64,000 nucleotides of DNA, taken from NCBI GenBank assembly GCA_905250075.1, contig CAJNOP010000002.1:3911867-3975866 (forward strand), given 5' to 3'. A program made the translations under genes and the position numbers. The notes below the pieces were generated by a model that searched no databases, was not told where the DNA came from, and saw nothing but the letters and a program-made list of their open reading frames with translations. Positions within the stretch are counted from its first letter, which is position 1. Each line of letters begins with the position of its first letter. This document shows, piece after piece, positions 35,901 to 47,432 of this stretch. The stretch comes from Rotaria sp. Silwood1 (Eukaryota > Rotifera > Eurotatoria > Philodinida > Philodinidae).

Positions 35901-38900
35901 ACATATGTGTTGTTGTTGTTTGTGTTGTACTATAACCGGTCCAAAAAACACCGTAAAATGTTGCTAAAGCAATTGCAAACAATGATATTGACAATAAATA
36001 ACTAAAAACAAGTACTAAACGTAAAAGTTTTTTTCGCATTAAATTTGTTTGTTGTTGTCGTAATGGATATTGTGGTACATGTGTATTATCTGTTTGAGCA
36101 TTCTTAGCTATATTCATCCAAAGACTTTGTCGTTGTGAAGCTAATGCTGTTATTTGTAAACTTTTTCGACGTGGCAATAAATGAACAATACTAGTTATTG
36201 ATGATGGTCGTTTTGCTGGCACTGCTATTGGTTTGATAATATTTTTTGGATTAGGAGATGGTGGTTGTGATGAAACTTTTTCCGTATTTGTTTTTATCGA
36301 TGAATACGAAATATGATCAAATACTGATGATTCTCCAGTCGTTGGTATTGGTGTTTGTTTTATTGATGGACGATTTTTAAAATTATGATTATTATAAGCT
36401 AAAAAAGCACGATTATGTCTTGATGTTTCCATAGAACATGAATGTTTTCTTGTTGAATAATAGTCTTCCTTTTCTTTTTTTTCTTCTTCTTCTTCTTCTT
36501 TGTATTGAAATGCGTCTTATCTAGAAGAAATGAGGAAATATAAATCGAGAATAAATGCATGAACGAAGCTTAGACATTTCTATTCGTCTATGCAAAATTG
36601 AATGAGTTCTTCGTGCAGAAAATTATAGTCGTTCAATCAATAAAGGATGCTATACTTGTTCTTACCTTGAATCAGCAAAAGTAAAAACAGGAAATAGATA
36701 AATTCATACAATTGATTATTAAAGAAAAAAAAAAAGATCTATGTGAAGTATTAAGTGGCTTCGTACAGAGAAAAGTTAATAATTCGATTTTTTTTCTGCT
36801 TTTTTTCGGCATAAAAAGACGTGCGCCGGTTCCGTTGTGATTGTTACATGTAACAATGATGAGATGAGAAAGAAGCAAAAAAAAAAAGAAGCTAGAAGAC
36901 AAGATTAGAATATTGATTGGAAAACAAAAAGAGAAAAAAAGCGCACCAGTAATGAATGTCCTCGAAATAAGAGAACAAAAAATGAGAAGAAAAAAAGAAG
37001 AATATCTGAGTCGTCTAAGCGAGAAAAAGAAATGAGAATTTATCTGCATTGACACACCACACATTGTCAAGTGTCCCAATTATCTTACACATTCAGCAAT
37101 GATTGTTGACATTCTCCTGGTGCTTTTGTTGAACTGTGTCTAAATATATATGTCTATCTATCTATCTATCTATCGATCTATCAATCTATGTACCGTTTTG
37201 ATGATAATATCTGTCATGACAAAGCGAGTGTTCTTCTTTTTTACCAATAACAAAAGAATTACCGACGTTGTTTCTCGTCAGTAGTATTCTGATGTCCTTC
37301 TTCTTGTCTCATGGTTAGCTTTCATATGCAATCGCAAAGACAGAACTAAATATTCCTTACCAAGCTGATGTCACGTCCCGCATACACGCAATAGTCATCA
37401 CATCATATAAGCAAAAAAAAAAAAAAGCAATACGATCCTTAAGGCTAACTTTAAGATCTGATAATTGAAAGCTAACCTTGTGTAAGCATGCGTGTTCTTT
37501 ATATCATAGTGAGATTACATAGGAAAAAAAAAAGAAATGAGCAAAAAAAAAAAAAAATGAAAATGACACTATATTTATATCTATAATAAGACTTACTATG
37601 ATATTATTACTTCAAATTTATTAGCCAGGAAACCAGATAAGAAGATTCGTGACTTATTGTTTTAATTGATGAGAAACGCGTGTCAAAAAGCATCTATCAT
37701 TTATTTTTTCTTCGTCATGTATTCTATGGAAGAACGACAGCAGTAGGAAAAAAAAAACGAGAATAAGTAATGTAAAAGAACGATGAGTTGTTGACTAATA
37801 CTTCCTTCTACTGCCTGTGTGTGTGTGTCCATGTTACATATAGTAATTTTTCTTTCTTTGTCAGTTCTCTTTAAATGCTTTTTCTTCAATTAGACAAAAA
37901 CTCATAGTTTTTTTTTCTTCCTTCTTGTCATATTTTATTGCTACAAGTCTATCTTACTAGTGAGATACGACTACTAATGAACATCATATTTTTTTTTGTT
38001 GTTGTTGTCGTTGATGCTATCAATAAATACAACTTGTTTAGTGGAGTAGAAAATGTTTATTACCAGAGAGATAAGCCGTTTGCCTTTGGTTAATCTGATT
38101 GTAAAAATATGTTTGAACCAACGGCAGAATTGATAATTTATTCTCTCGAGCAACATCGACTAGAACAACTAACTAAGGATTTGTTTATTTCGTGATACTT
38201 GAGTTGTCGATAGGCAGAAATCGAAACAAATTATTCAATAAAAGCCGTTTGCCTTCTGTCTAGTTTTATCATAATAATCGGCACACTATATAACTAAGTA
38301 CAGTGATAAGTGACAAGTTTTTTTTTATGACTGTCGCCACACCAATATTTGGATCAAGTGAAATGAACTTATCATTCTTCGTTTGCTTTTTTACAAGGAA
38401 TACTTTTATGAATTGAAAAAATAAATATAAAGAAAGAATAAACGAAGGGAATCAAAGAATTTGCTAAGATACCAAAAACAACAGGCGATATTAATTATTT
38501 TTTTTTATTATAGGAAAAGAAAAAATTCGAATGAATGTCAATATAAGATTGCTTTGTGTGCACAATTTATTTGATAGAAAAACCTCGATTCAGAGCATGT
38601 GCTCACTTGTATTCATCACAATATAACATATGGGATAAATATCTCAATTAATACGACCTTGACTTAGTCTATCATTTTCTTAATAACCAAAACAAAAAAA
38701 AAAAAGAAAACGAATAAATCGGTTTAATGAATAGAAATTTTGTGTCTAATGTGCAATAATAGGAAAGCTTTACATGTAACTGATCAATGCCATTGTGTAG
38801 ATTGCTGACAATAGTAATGTCATATTTTGTCTTTTATTAAATGTTAAGTACTAGAGGAGAAACGATCATTGTATGTTGTGTCATATTTATTTATCAACAC

Positions 38901-41869
38901 AGATGCTCCAATAATATTTCCTTATGAGAAGGTCTATTTCATTAGCTTTATATCATTTAGAAATGTTGATTGTTGAAAGATATTGCCCTTAAGAAATGTC
39001 AACTAGAAATGAAACATCTTAACAAAAAAATATAGATCAAATTATTATCAATCACAATAGATATAATAAATATATTTTCATAGAACAAGTAGTTTTATGT
39101 AAATCTTGATAAAAATAAGTTTGATTGTATCAATATTGAGCTTCATCAAATATTGTTATTTCTTAAGTCTTTCCTCAAAAATCGACTCTGAGCCTAGTAC
39201 ATTCATATCGCATCAAATTTTTAGGATATGTTTTTTAGGATTGTAGTGGATTGACAGTAGTAAAATTTTCAATTCTATATTATGATGTTTTCGGAAGATA
39301 TTCAACAAACAAGAGTCAAAAAATAGCGTATTTGACGACCTAAAATTTTCTATCAGTCTTCATTCTACATACTTAATTGTTTTTTATTTGAAAAAGTATG
39401 TCAGGATATAAGGCATGACAGAACTATATTTTTTTTTAATTTTCACTTTTTAAGTGGAGAAAAGGGATGACAAGTTCAATGTGTTGAAAAATTCTCCAAA
39501 AGACTTACGTTCTAATTATAAAGATATTATTTTATATAATAATAAAAAAGCTTGATTCAAAAAAAAGGATTCCGTATTGCTCTACAGTTCCATATATTCT
39601 TTCAAACCAAACAGACCATTGACTACCATAATGATCCTTGGGGAATTTTAGGATATGCAATCAAAAAATATAAACCGAGAAAAAGTGAAAAAGATTTCGC
39701 ACTTTTAGTCAGTAAATGACGGAAATTTAAAAAAAACAGATGCCTAATAAGAAATCATGTCATTTATGAAACGTCAGCCCTCGAGCTATCTTCTCATGTA
39801 CTTATCTCAATTTTCATATTTTGGACGAAAGTCATCTTTTTTGTTAGAAGGAAAGCTTCAACAATAAAGGTTGTTATGAAATCAATACATAGTTTTTCTT
39901 GTATACATCTTTAACTTCAAGGTATATTTTTAATATTATTCTTCTTCATTAATATTTGATCGATTAACATTATTGATCTTTTCATGCTCGAGGGAAAGGA
40001 AATCATTTTAACAAAAATACATAGTAAATATTAGCTCAAAAACAAACATTGAAACCTGGAAGTAAAGAATAAAAAATATCTTTTCAACTTTCATACTTGA
40101 TAATTGTTTAATCATTTACTTTATCTTTTCAGAAGCTCAAGAACTATTACTTGACATTTATGAACGTTTGGATGATCTCGGCGCGGACAAAGTAAATATA
40201 TTATTATATTAATAAAACAAAACAAAAAAAATACTATTTTTCGATTATTTCTTAGGCTGAAGCTCGAGCTGGTCGAATTTTACATGGTTTAGGTTTTACT
40301 AAACAAATGCAACATAAAAAATGTAAAGATTTTTCTGGTGGATGGCGAATGCGTATTGCTCTAGCACGAGCACTTTTTGTTAGTCCACATTTATTATTAC
40401 TTGGTAAAATATTTCTTTGTTTTATTCTTTAATTTGAAATTTATTTATTTTAGATGAACCAACTAATCACTTGGATCTTGATGCTTGTGTATGGCTTGAA
40501 GAAGAACTTCGCAATTATAAACGTATTCTCGTCATGGTTTCTCATTCACAAGATTTTCTTAATGGTGTTTGTACAAATATTGTACATTTAACAAAAAAGA
40601 AACTTTTTGTCTATGGTGTAAGTGAAAGTTTAAAATTGTTTTTGAATATTAAAAGAAAAAAAAAAACCACAAATATTTTAGGGTAATTATGATGCTTATG
40701 TTCAAACACGACAAGAATTAGAAACAAATCAAATGAAAAGATATCAATGGGAACAAGAACAAGTAGCAAAAACAAAAGGTTTTATTGCACGTTTTGGTAG
40801 TGGTAGTCGTGCATCACAAGCACAAAGTAGAGAAAAAACATTAGCAAAAATGATAGAAGGTGGTTTAACTGAAAGAGTCGTTCAAGAAAAAGTATTATTA
40901 TTGATCGATTATTTTTCGTTTTTTTATTATTAATTGTCTATAATTATATTTCACTAGACTTTATCATTAGCTTTTCCTGATCCAGGAAAAATTCCACCAC
41001 CTTGTTTAATGGTTCAAGGTGTTGCTTTTCGTTATTCAGATAATACAGTAAAAAATAATTTTTTTGTTGAAATTTTTGCTTTCTAAATATTTTCATTAAA
41101 GGATTGGATATATACAAATCTTGATTTTGGTATTGATCTTGATACTCGTGTTGCATTAGTTGGTCCAAACGGTGCTGGAAAATCGACTTTGCTTAAATTA
41201 ATTGATAATCAATTATTACCAACTAAAGGACAAATACGTCGTAATGCACATTTACGTATGGGTCGTTATCATCAACATTTAACTGAACAATTAGATCTAA
41301 ATTTATCAGCACTTGATTATATGATGAAATGTTTTCCAGATGTAACAGAAAAAGAAGATATGAGAAGAATTATTGGTCGATTTGGTTTAACAGGTAGACA
41401 ACAAGTATGCCCTATGAGAAATCTATCTGATGGACAACGATGTCGAGTATGTTTTGCTTGGTTAGCATGGCAATGTCCACATTTATTATTACTTGATGAA
41501 CCGACAAATCATCTTGGTAAAAAAAAAATAAATTGCATCTATTAGACATTGAGTTTAATTGGAATGTTTGTTTTTTTTTTTTTAGATATCGAAACAATTG
41601 ATGCATTAGCAGATGCAATCAAAAATTTTGCTGGTGGAATGGTACTGGTTAGTCACGATTTTCGTTTAATAAGACAAGTAAATAAATAAAATAACAATGA
41701 TAAGTTGAATGAAATTATTCTTTGATTTTTTTTTTTGTTTTTTTAGGTAGCTGATAAAATTTGGGTTTGTGAAAATCAAGAAGTAAAAGAATGGCCCGGT
41801 GATATTCTTAGTTATAAAGAATATTTACGGCAAAAAATGCAACCTGATTTTGCTCCATCAAAAAAATAG
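32962..41869 (+). CDS. ABCF2: ABCF2, cytosolic twin-ATPase ABC protein, 658 aa
   Basis: Member of the ABCF group, soluble ABC proteins without membrane domains that act with ribosomes or translation. Eleven exons: 32962-33301, 33367-33548, 35174-35327, 40133-40191, 40256-40403, 40454-40617, 40682-40891, 40958-41047, 41102-41516, 41586-41677 and 41747-41869, totalling 659 codons. After a Lys-rich, Asn/Thr-rich N-terminal extension, domain 1 has Walker [10 protein letters not shown], signature [16 protein letters not shown] and Walker [15 protein letters not shown]. The linker contains [20 protein letters not shown]. Domain 2 has [31 protein letters not shown] and [15 protein letters not shown], then [10 protein letters not shown]. 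All catalytic motifs are intact. Intron 3 (35328-40132) contains an antisense gene. AATAAA follows at 42040-42045. Confidence 0.97.
33549..35173. other. 1.6 kb ABCF2 intron 2
   Basis: No exon was recognised on either strand. Reading frames present are short and low in information; no repeat structure was found. Confidence 0.5.
35824..36432 (-). CDS. InaF-motif single-pass membrane protein nested in ABCF2 intron, about 202 aa
   Basis: A one-exon ORF antisense to ABCF2, wholly inside its 4.8 kb intron. The N-terminal 135 residues are basic, Ser/Pro/Asn-rich and probably cytosolic. Residues 139-164 form one transmembrane helix, and the block [20 protein letters not shown] followed by TFYGVFW matches the InaF motif of animal INAFM proteins (pattern RL..V..Y...VSL.A..L..YY...W). 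InaF in Drosophila supports TRP channel function; that role here is inference. A short Thr/Ser tail follows the helix. A consensus donor (GTAAGT, at 35841) sits a few codons before the stop, so a downstream exon may replace the last residues. The 5' leader carries a CTT/TTC repeat at about 36480-36500. Confidence 0.7.
   Translation of the reverse strand: METSRHNRAFLAYNNHNFKNRPSIKQTPIPTTGESSVFDHISYSSIKTNTEKVSSQPPSPNPKNIIKPIAVPAKRPSSITSIVHLLPRRKSLQITALASQRQSLWMNIAKNAQTDNTHVPQYPLRQQQTNLMRKKLLRLVLVFSYLLSISLFAIALATFYGVFWTGYSTTQTTTTHMSTVLLKSNSSFIDIGSSLKDVSLNK
37153..37192. repeat. (TATC)n microsatellite
   Basis: About ten near-perfect tetranucleotide TCTA units, with the last two interrupted, lie in ABCF2 intron 3 upstream of the nested antisense gene. 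Confidence 0.85.
39165..39830 (+). repeat. Dispersed repeat, copy B (ABCF2 intron)
   Basis: Second copy of the element at about 28125-28690, same orientation. The clearest shared parts are ATTATGATGTTTTCGGAAGA..TATTCA, AAGAGTCA, TTTATTTGAAAA, AGCTTGATTCAAAAAAAAGG with TTGCTCTACAG and CATATATTCTTTCAAA, and finally GTCATTTATGAAACGTCA. It is slightly longer than copy A because of internal indels. Confidence 0.6.
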
Positions 41870-44800
41870 TTATATTTATGCTGGAAAAAATTTTCTATTT
41901 TGAATTATTTTTTGTTCTTGTTATGCTTATGTTATTCAATCTTGTTCTATTCTTGTTTGAATGTACTTCAACAAAATGATCATATTTGTTTGTTTGCTGC
42001 ATTTTTTTTTTTTGTCTATTTCAATCCAGCATAACAGAGAATAAACACAAATAAATGATAGACACGACGAACAAAAAATAATAATCATAACAAAAATTTA
42101 TTTCGTCAAATAATTCTCAGAAAATGATTACAATGAAAATTTCAATAGTTTAAGAAAAAAAAAAGAGAAGACAATCTTTTTGTTGTTTAAAGAAACTATA
42201 TTCTTATAAAGATTTTAAGAAATTGAGAGTAAGAATTAGAGAGAATATGATATACTCTATGATGCTCACATTCGATGTTGAATATATTCCATGTTAATTT
42301 AACACAAATCATTTATAATCTCGAGATTGAAAAGACTATAATATATATATATATACAGTTGTGGTCGGAAGCAACCAATATTGGGTAGGGAGTGCAATGA
42401 TTTTTCTTTTTGCCACAGGAGAATATTTTGTTTCTAATAAAATTCAAAAAAAAGAATTTCAGTTCTGCTGAAAAAAATAGACATTTTTCACGACTTCAAC
42501 AGGAGGGGGGTGATGACACATCCGTAGCTGATGTTGTGCTTTGACGGTTATTATGTATGTGCATTAGTTTCGCTTTGTAATTTCCTTCCTTCTCTTGTTA
42601 CATACACTATATATTTTGATGTTGATTTGGTTTTGTTTTTCATTAGTTACTTTAACTCTATTCATATATTTCTCTTCATTCAAATACATCTTCACTCACT
42701 TGTGCTATCTTTTTCTGTTTATTAAATATATCGTTAGATCTGCTTTTACATTCAATTCTGATTTTTTTTCTCATCCAATATAATTTCCGATCATTATCAT
42801 TGTGACCCCTGGCATCTTCAATAGTTGCATCTCAAATAGCATTCACGACGTAGGATGGAAGTGTTGTAGCCTCCGGTTAATCCATCGCTGAATATATACA
42901 AGATAGAAGTCGCAGATGATATTGTCAAATCGAAAGTAATGAAGATTAGAAACAATGAATATTCTCGATAAATAATTGAATGTCTCTCGATTTTTTTGAA
43001 GATTATTTTAATAAATCATTTCATGCTATATGATTCTATATGCGTTAATGTTTATTCTATAGTTAGTTACTTATAACTTTTCAATTCGTTAAAGTTTTTT
43101 TGCTACATTATTTACTTATTATATAGGGTGAGAGGTTGGTCAATCTTTTTTAAGTATCAATATTTGATTTAATTATTGATAGTATGAGATCCAGTTTTGT
43201 TTGGTGAAGAATTTCATCAATAAAACAAGCATAAATATAATGAATGGTCCATAGATAATTGCCCTTTTAGTATTTTCAAAACTTCTTCTCTTTTCTTTTC
43301 ATTTGATTGAGACACCTGTTTTCTTTTATCAAAAGATAGTGCTCGAAATTGTGCACAAAGTAGTACACTTGATTTAAGGAATATAATCTCTTCCTTTTTT
43401 GAAATCAGATGTAATTGGTCAGTAATATCAAGTTCAGAGTGTAAATTTATTTTCTTTTTCAATTTTTTTTGATAGAATATTTCATTTCGTCTGTCAATGT
43501 TGTGTTTGTTGGTATGTATTCTGAATCGGTACTCTCAGTTTCTTCATTTCATAAACTATAGTCTAACGGGTTTTAATTAGATAGGTTCCTTGATTAGTGT
43601 TTCTTCGGTATGAATATACGAAAGTGGTTTATGTACTACTTTCTCACTAAGGTCATACGTGTGAACCTTAAAACCATTCTAGTAACATTCAAGTTTCAAA
43701 ATAAGTCTACTCTTATGTATGCACATCAGTCACGGTCGACTCTTTGATCTTTTATGATGAAAAAAGAAGTCAAAGCCTTCGTGTAGTTGTGGTCATATGT
43801 GAGTTGTTGTAATAATCAAGTTTCTTGTTGGCACTCATTTCATGACAAGTAAACATCGATTCACACTCATTACTATCTGCAAATCAATAGTACGTTTTGA
43901 AACCACTCTATTCAATTACCATAAATTTTTGCGGATTCATCACCGTTTTCATATTTATTTTTTATGGTTATTATTATATTTTTACTTTTTATTTTTATTT
44001 TTTTCAAATTGTATATCTATAACAATTTTCGTATTGTATCATATACGGTGTTGTAGAGAGTTTCAAGCGCTGTCTATCTATCAAAGAAAAAACATTTTTC
44101 CATCAAACAGAAAATTAGAGAGGAAATTCTGAAAATACTAGGACTGTAATTATTTATGGGCGACTCGTTACAAACATATACAATGAAATCTTTATGTCAT
44201 AAATCACAATTTATATTTCATATATTAAAAGCATGACATGTTTTAGAATGAAAAATGTTTTATGAGGTTAATTGGAAATAAAAATCATTATCTATTAAAG
44301 ACCATAGAAATTGAAATATAATGTAAAATGATAAATGTTATTCATCTAGACAGGTAGTTTTGCGTTTGACTCGTGTTTTGCACTACTGTAAAGATATTCG
44401 AATATGATTAATTTTTCTTCTACAAATTATTATTGCTAGCTGTTGCCTTTCATGCTTCATCAATGTTATGAAAAACAAGTACATTTTGTTTTAAGTGTAA
44501 CTACTTGCATGATTTCATTATATCCAATATCTATGTGTATATATTTATGCATGGTTGACTGCATCTGTACTTCCCATCGACAAGTAACACACATTAATAA
44601 GATCCATAGAAATAAATCATATAAATATATCTCTTATCATCCTATACTGTCATTTTTTTTTTTATGTACACTTAAAATATAAATCATGCGTCTCTATATA
44701 TATTAACAAGCTATTCAAGTAAGCTCATGTCTATATTCCTATTTCAAATTGAATAAGTATTTAACTATGTATTAACGTAGTTTTATTTTATAAAGAATAA

Positions 44801-44934
44801 AAATATTTTTTTCAGTATATATATATATATATGTATAATCAAACGGAATAAACACTAAAGAAAAATGGATACGATGATAGATAGACAATGGAAAGATAAA
44901 AACAAGACAAAACTTGAAACTAAAATAAGAAACA
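41870..44934. other. 3 kb spacer between convergent ABCF2 and transgelin-like genes
   Basis: It holds the 3' UTRs of both neighbours. A minus-strand frame around 43217-43540 encodes roughly 110 residues with mixed, charged composition (for example KKREEVLKILKGQLSMDHSL). It has no recognised homology and no clear splice partners, so it is not called a gene. An AT run lies at 44815-44832. Confidence 0.45.
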
Positions 44935-46794
44935 TTACATATGACGTGTATTACCAAAATTCATGCCTGATTGTGTCGCTCCTTTATTATATCCATATTG
45001 AGTACTAATTACCATATTACCTTGTTTTAATGTTTCTGCGGAAAAAGTTCGTTCATTTTTGTCACTTTCTTTTGGTCCTAAACCACGTATACCTTGTTTT
45101 TGAGCCTATAATTAAAAACAAAGTTATTGGTTTTTGTTCCGGTAGAAAAATAAATGAAATAATTTACTTTTCGACCAAGTGCAAAAAGACAAACAATAAC
45201 TTGATGAAGATTCATTTTTTCATATAGATCAACTGTTTGAAATGTATCAGCATCTGTTAATCCATAAGTTTTAGCTGCTTCAGCAAAACGAGCAATATTT
45301 TCCATAAGTTTAAAAGTATTTTCACCTACAATAATTTTTATTTTTTGAAAAACAATAATTAATTATTTATTGTAAATATTTACCATTATTAATTTTTGGA
45401 ATAGAATTTGGTGCAATAGAATTCATTAATCTAAAAGTAAAAATAAAACATATAAAAATGATTAATCCCTTTCTCCATTTCGTTTCATTTGATGATCTCG
45501 CATTCGGATATCTTTATCGTTAGTTCATAATTCATCAAATTAAAACAAGATAATATATGCCTTCACTTATCTTCATGATTAGTCATTTAAAAGCATATAT
45601 TCTCGAATGGTTATTGGTTCAGTAGAATCAATATAAGATTTCAACAAGTGACAACTAAACATTCTAATGCACTTGCACTTAATTATCAAGATTTATAATT
45701 AGCAATCCAATGTGACAAAATTCGTTAAGAAGTAAAAAAAACAAAAATTTTACTTTTTTATTATATATAAAACGTGTCTGTACATTATAATTGTTAATAC
45801 CTTTTTTTTTTTTTATTCATTTGGTTATTTTCTGTAATACAAACTATTCTCTTCTATATTAAATATTTAGTAATGAATCATTATAATCGATTATATTAAG
45901 ACTGTATTGAGAGATCATCAAATGAGACCGAATTAGAGATTACCTATATATACGTACCGGCAAAGTTTACGACCATCTTTTAATTGATTATAAACATTAT
46001 CCATATCACCACTAGTATCAAATTGTTCATTAATCATTTCTTTAATCCATTCTAAAGCTTCATGAGCCTGATTAATATCATATTTTGATTGAACCTATAG
46101 ATCAAAATAAAAAATAAAACAAGTAGAAAATTACAGTCAGTTATTAGAATGACTCATTTTGTCACCAACCTTCTCCCATGCGACATGAGCAAAACCAGAT
46201 TTTGGAGCACGCATTACTGTATTCATTTTTTAGATTTTCTTTGTTTCTCGAAACTTTAAGAATGTTAAGTCGATGAATGTTATATATAAAACATTCTGTT
46301 TTCTTTTTTGTTTTCTACTATTTGATATTCACTTTCTCGAATCGATTATATTTACAAACATATATGAAGAAAAACAATGAAAGAAAGAGACAACGTCTTA
46401 TACGTAGACATATTATAAACATGTTACTATGCGTATGTGAATAGAGAAGATAAAACGAAAAATATCCCTGAAAAAACAAATACTTCTAGAAATCATTGAA
46501 TAAGATACAGAGAGAGAATTGAATTCTAGTCGATAATTAGTTAGTTTTGTACTTGCATATTAATCAAACATGACTAAAACCAATTATCTGTTTTATTAGT
46601 TAAATGAACTATGACACAAATAAAAATACATATAAACAAGGTTATTAGGATGAGTTTAAAGTATCGCTCTTGATCATAAACAATGTAAAAATGTAATATG
46701 CTATAATCATCGAAATATTTTATCTGTTAGTTTTTTTACATACTTTATCAAATGCTTCTTTTGCAAGGCCATGTTTTGTAGGTCGATCAGCCAT
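44935..46794 (-). CDS. Transgelin / Mp20-type calponin-family protein, two alternative first exons
   Basis: Single calponin-homology-domain actin-binding protein with a C-terminal calponin-like repeat, of the muscle protein 20 type. Shared exons are 45958-46094, 45384-45430, 45168-45325 and 44935-45105. Diagnostic blocks are KLCRLMNSIAPNSIPKINN, FKLMENIARFAEAAKTYG, ADTFQTVDLYEKMNLHQV and the repeat VISTQYGYNKGATQSGM. Two start exons both join the shared exon in phase 0: 46170-46226 (MNTVMRAPKSGFAHVAWEK) giving 189 aa, and 46744-46794 (MADRPTKHGLAKEAFDK) giving 187 aa. The second resembles the usual Mp20 start. The two exons imply two promoters. The FUSC-type gene begins about 640 bp beyond the distal start on the opposite strand. 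Confidence 0.92.
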
Positions 46795-47432
46795 TAATCT
46801 TTTCGTAGTCTTGTTTTTTTTTTTTTACTAGTGTTGAATTAGTCGAAGTTAGTTTATTTAAGAATGCAATAGAACAGCTGAAATAAAAGAAAAAACAAAT
46901 ATAACATACAAGTCTTTCATAAGGCGGAGTTACATTTTATCATGAAAATGAAAGAAACAAAAAATACACCAAAACATTGTTAGTCATAACAAAAGAGTTG
47001 TGTTTTTCCTTTCGTATGCATGCACTATCAGCTCGAAGGTAACGTATGGCCTTCGTTCTGTTCTTCGATTCCTTACCTTCTCAAGTTTTAACTTGATTTC
47101 CCATTGGATCGTCTAACATTTTGATAAAACAATGATCAATATCTACCTGGCTCTTTGACCTGGAAAGAAAAACTAAAGCAAAAAAAAAAGACATTAAAAA
47201 AAATCATAGGTCTTACTCAACTGGAAAACAAAAAAAAAAGAATATGAGTCATATTTTACTTATAATTATAGATTGACAATGAAAGATTGAAAAAAAAGAA
47301 GGAAAAGTATGACACAACTTTGTTTTCATTGTTTTTGTCAAAATAATGTAGAAGATCTATGATTTTATTAATATTTATCTAAATATATTATAGATCATAA
47401 TCCTAGATGATAAAGTGATATTAGTTTTTGCC
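46795..47432. other. Divergent promoter region, transgelin-like and FUSC genes
   Basis: 638 bp between two head-to-head start codons. No exon was recognised. It should contain the distal transgelin promoter and the FUSC gene promoter; several TAG acceptor-like sites precede the FUSC ATG. Confidence 0.5.

Larger units (their letters stand above)
36433..40132. other. Remainder of ABCF2 intron 3
   Basis: It contains the upstream region of the nested InaF gene (TTC repeat, TATC microsatellite) and dispersed repeat copy B at about 39165-39830. No further coding exon was recognised on either strand. Confidence 0.5.

Noticed and set aside
36672..37079. 135-residue minus-strand ORF upstream of the InaF-motif gene
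   Set aside because: It arises from poly-T/C tracts, has no recognisable domain and shows no in-phase splice link to the InaF exon.
43217..43540. Minus-strand frame of about 110 residues with coding-like composition
   Set aside because: No homology, start context or splice partners could be recognised; it remains a possible orphan or fossil fragment.
43842..44132. 96-residue plus-strand ORF with a hydrophobic middle
   Set aside because: The hydrophobic run comes from a T-rich tract; there is no domain signal and no supporting exon.
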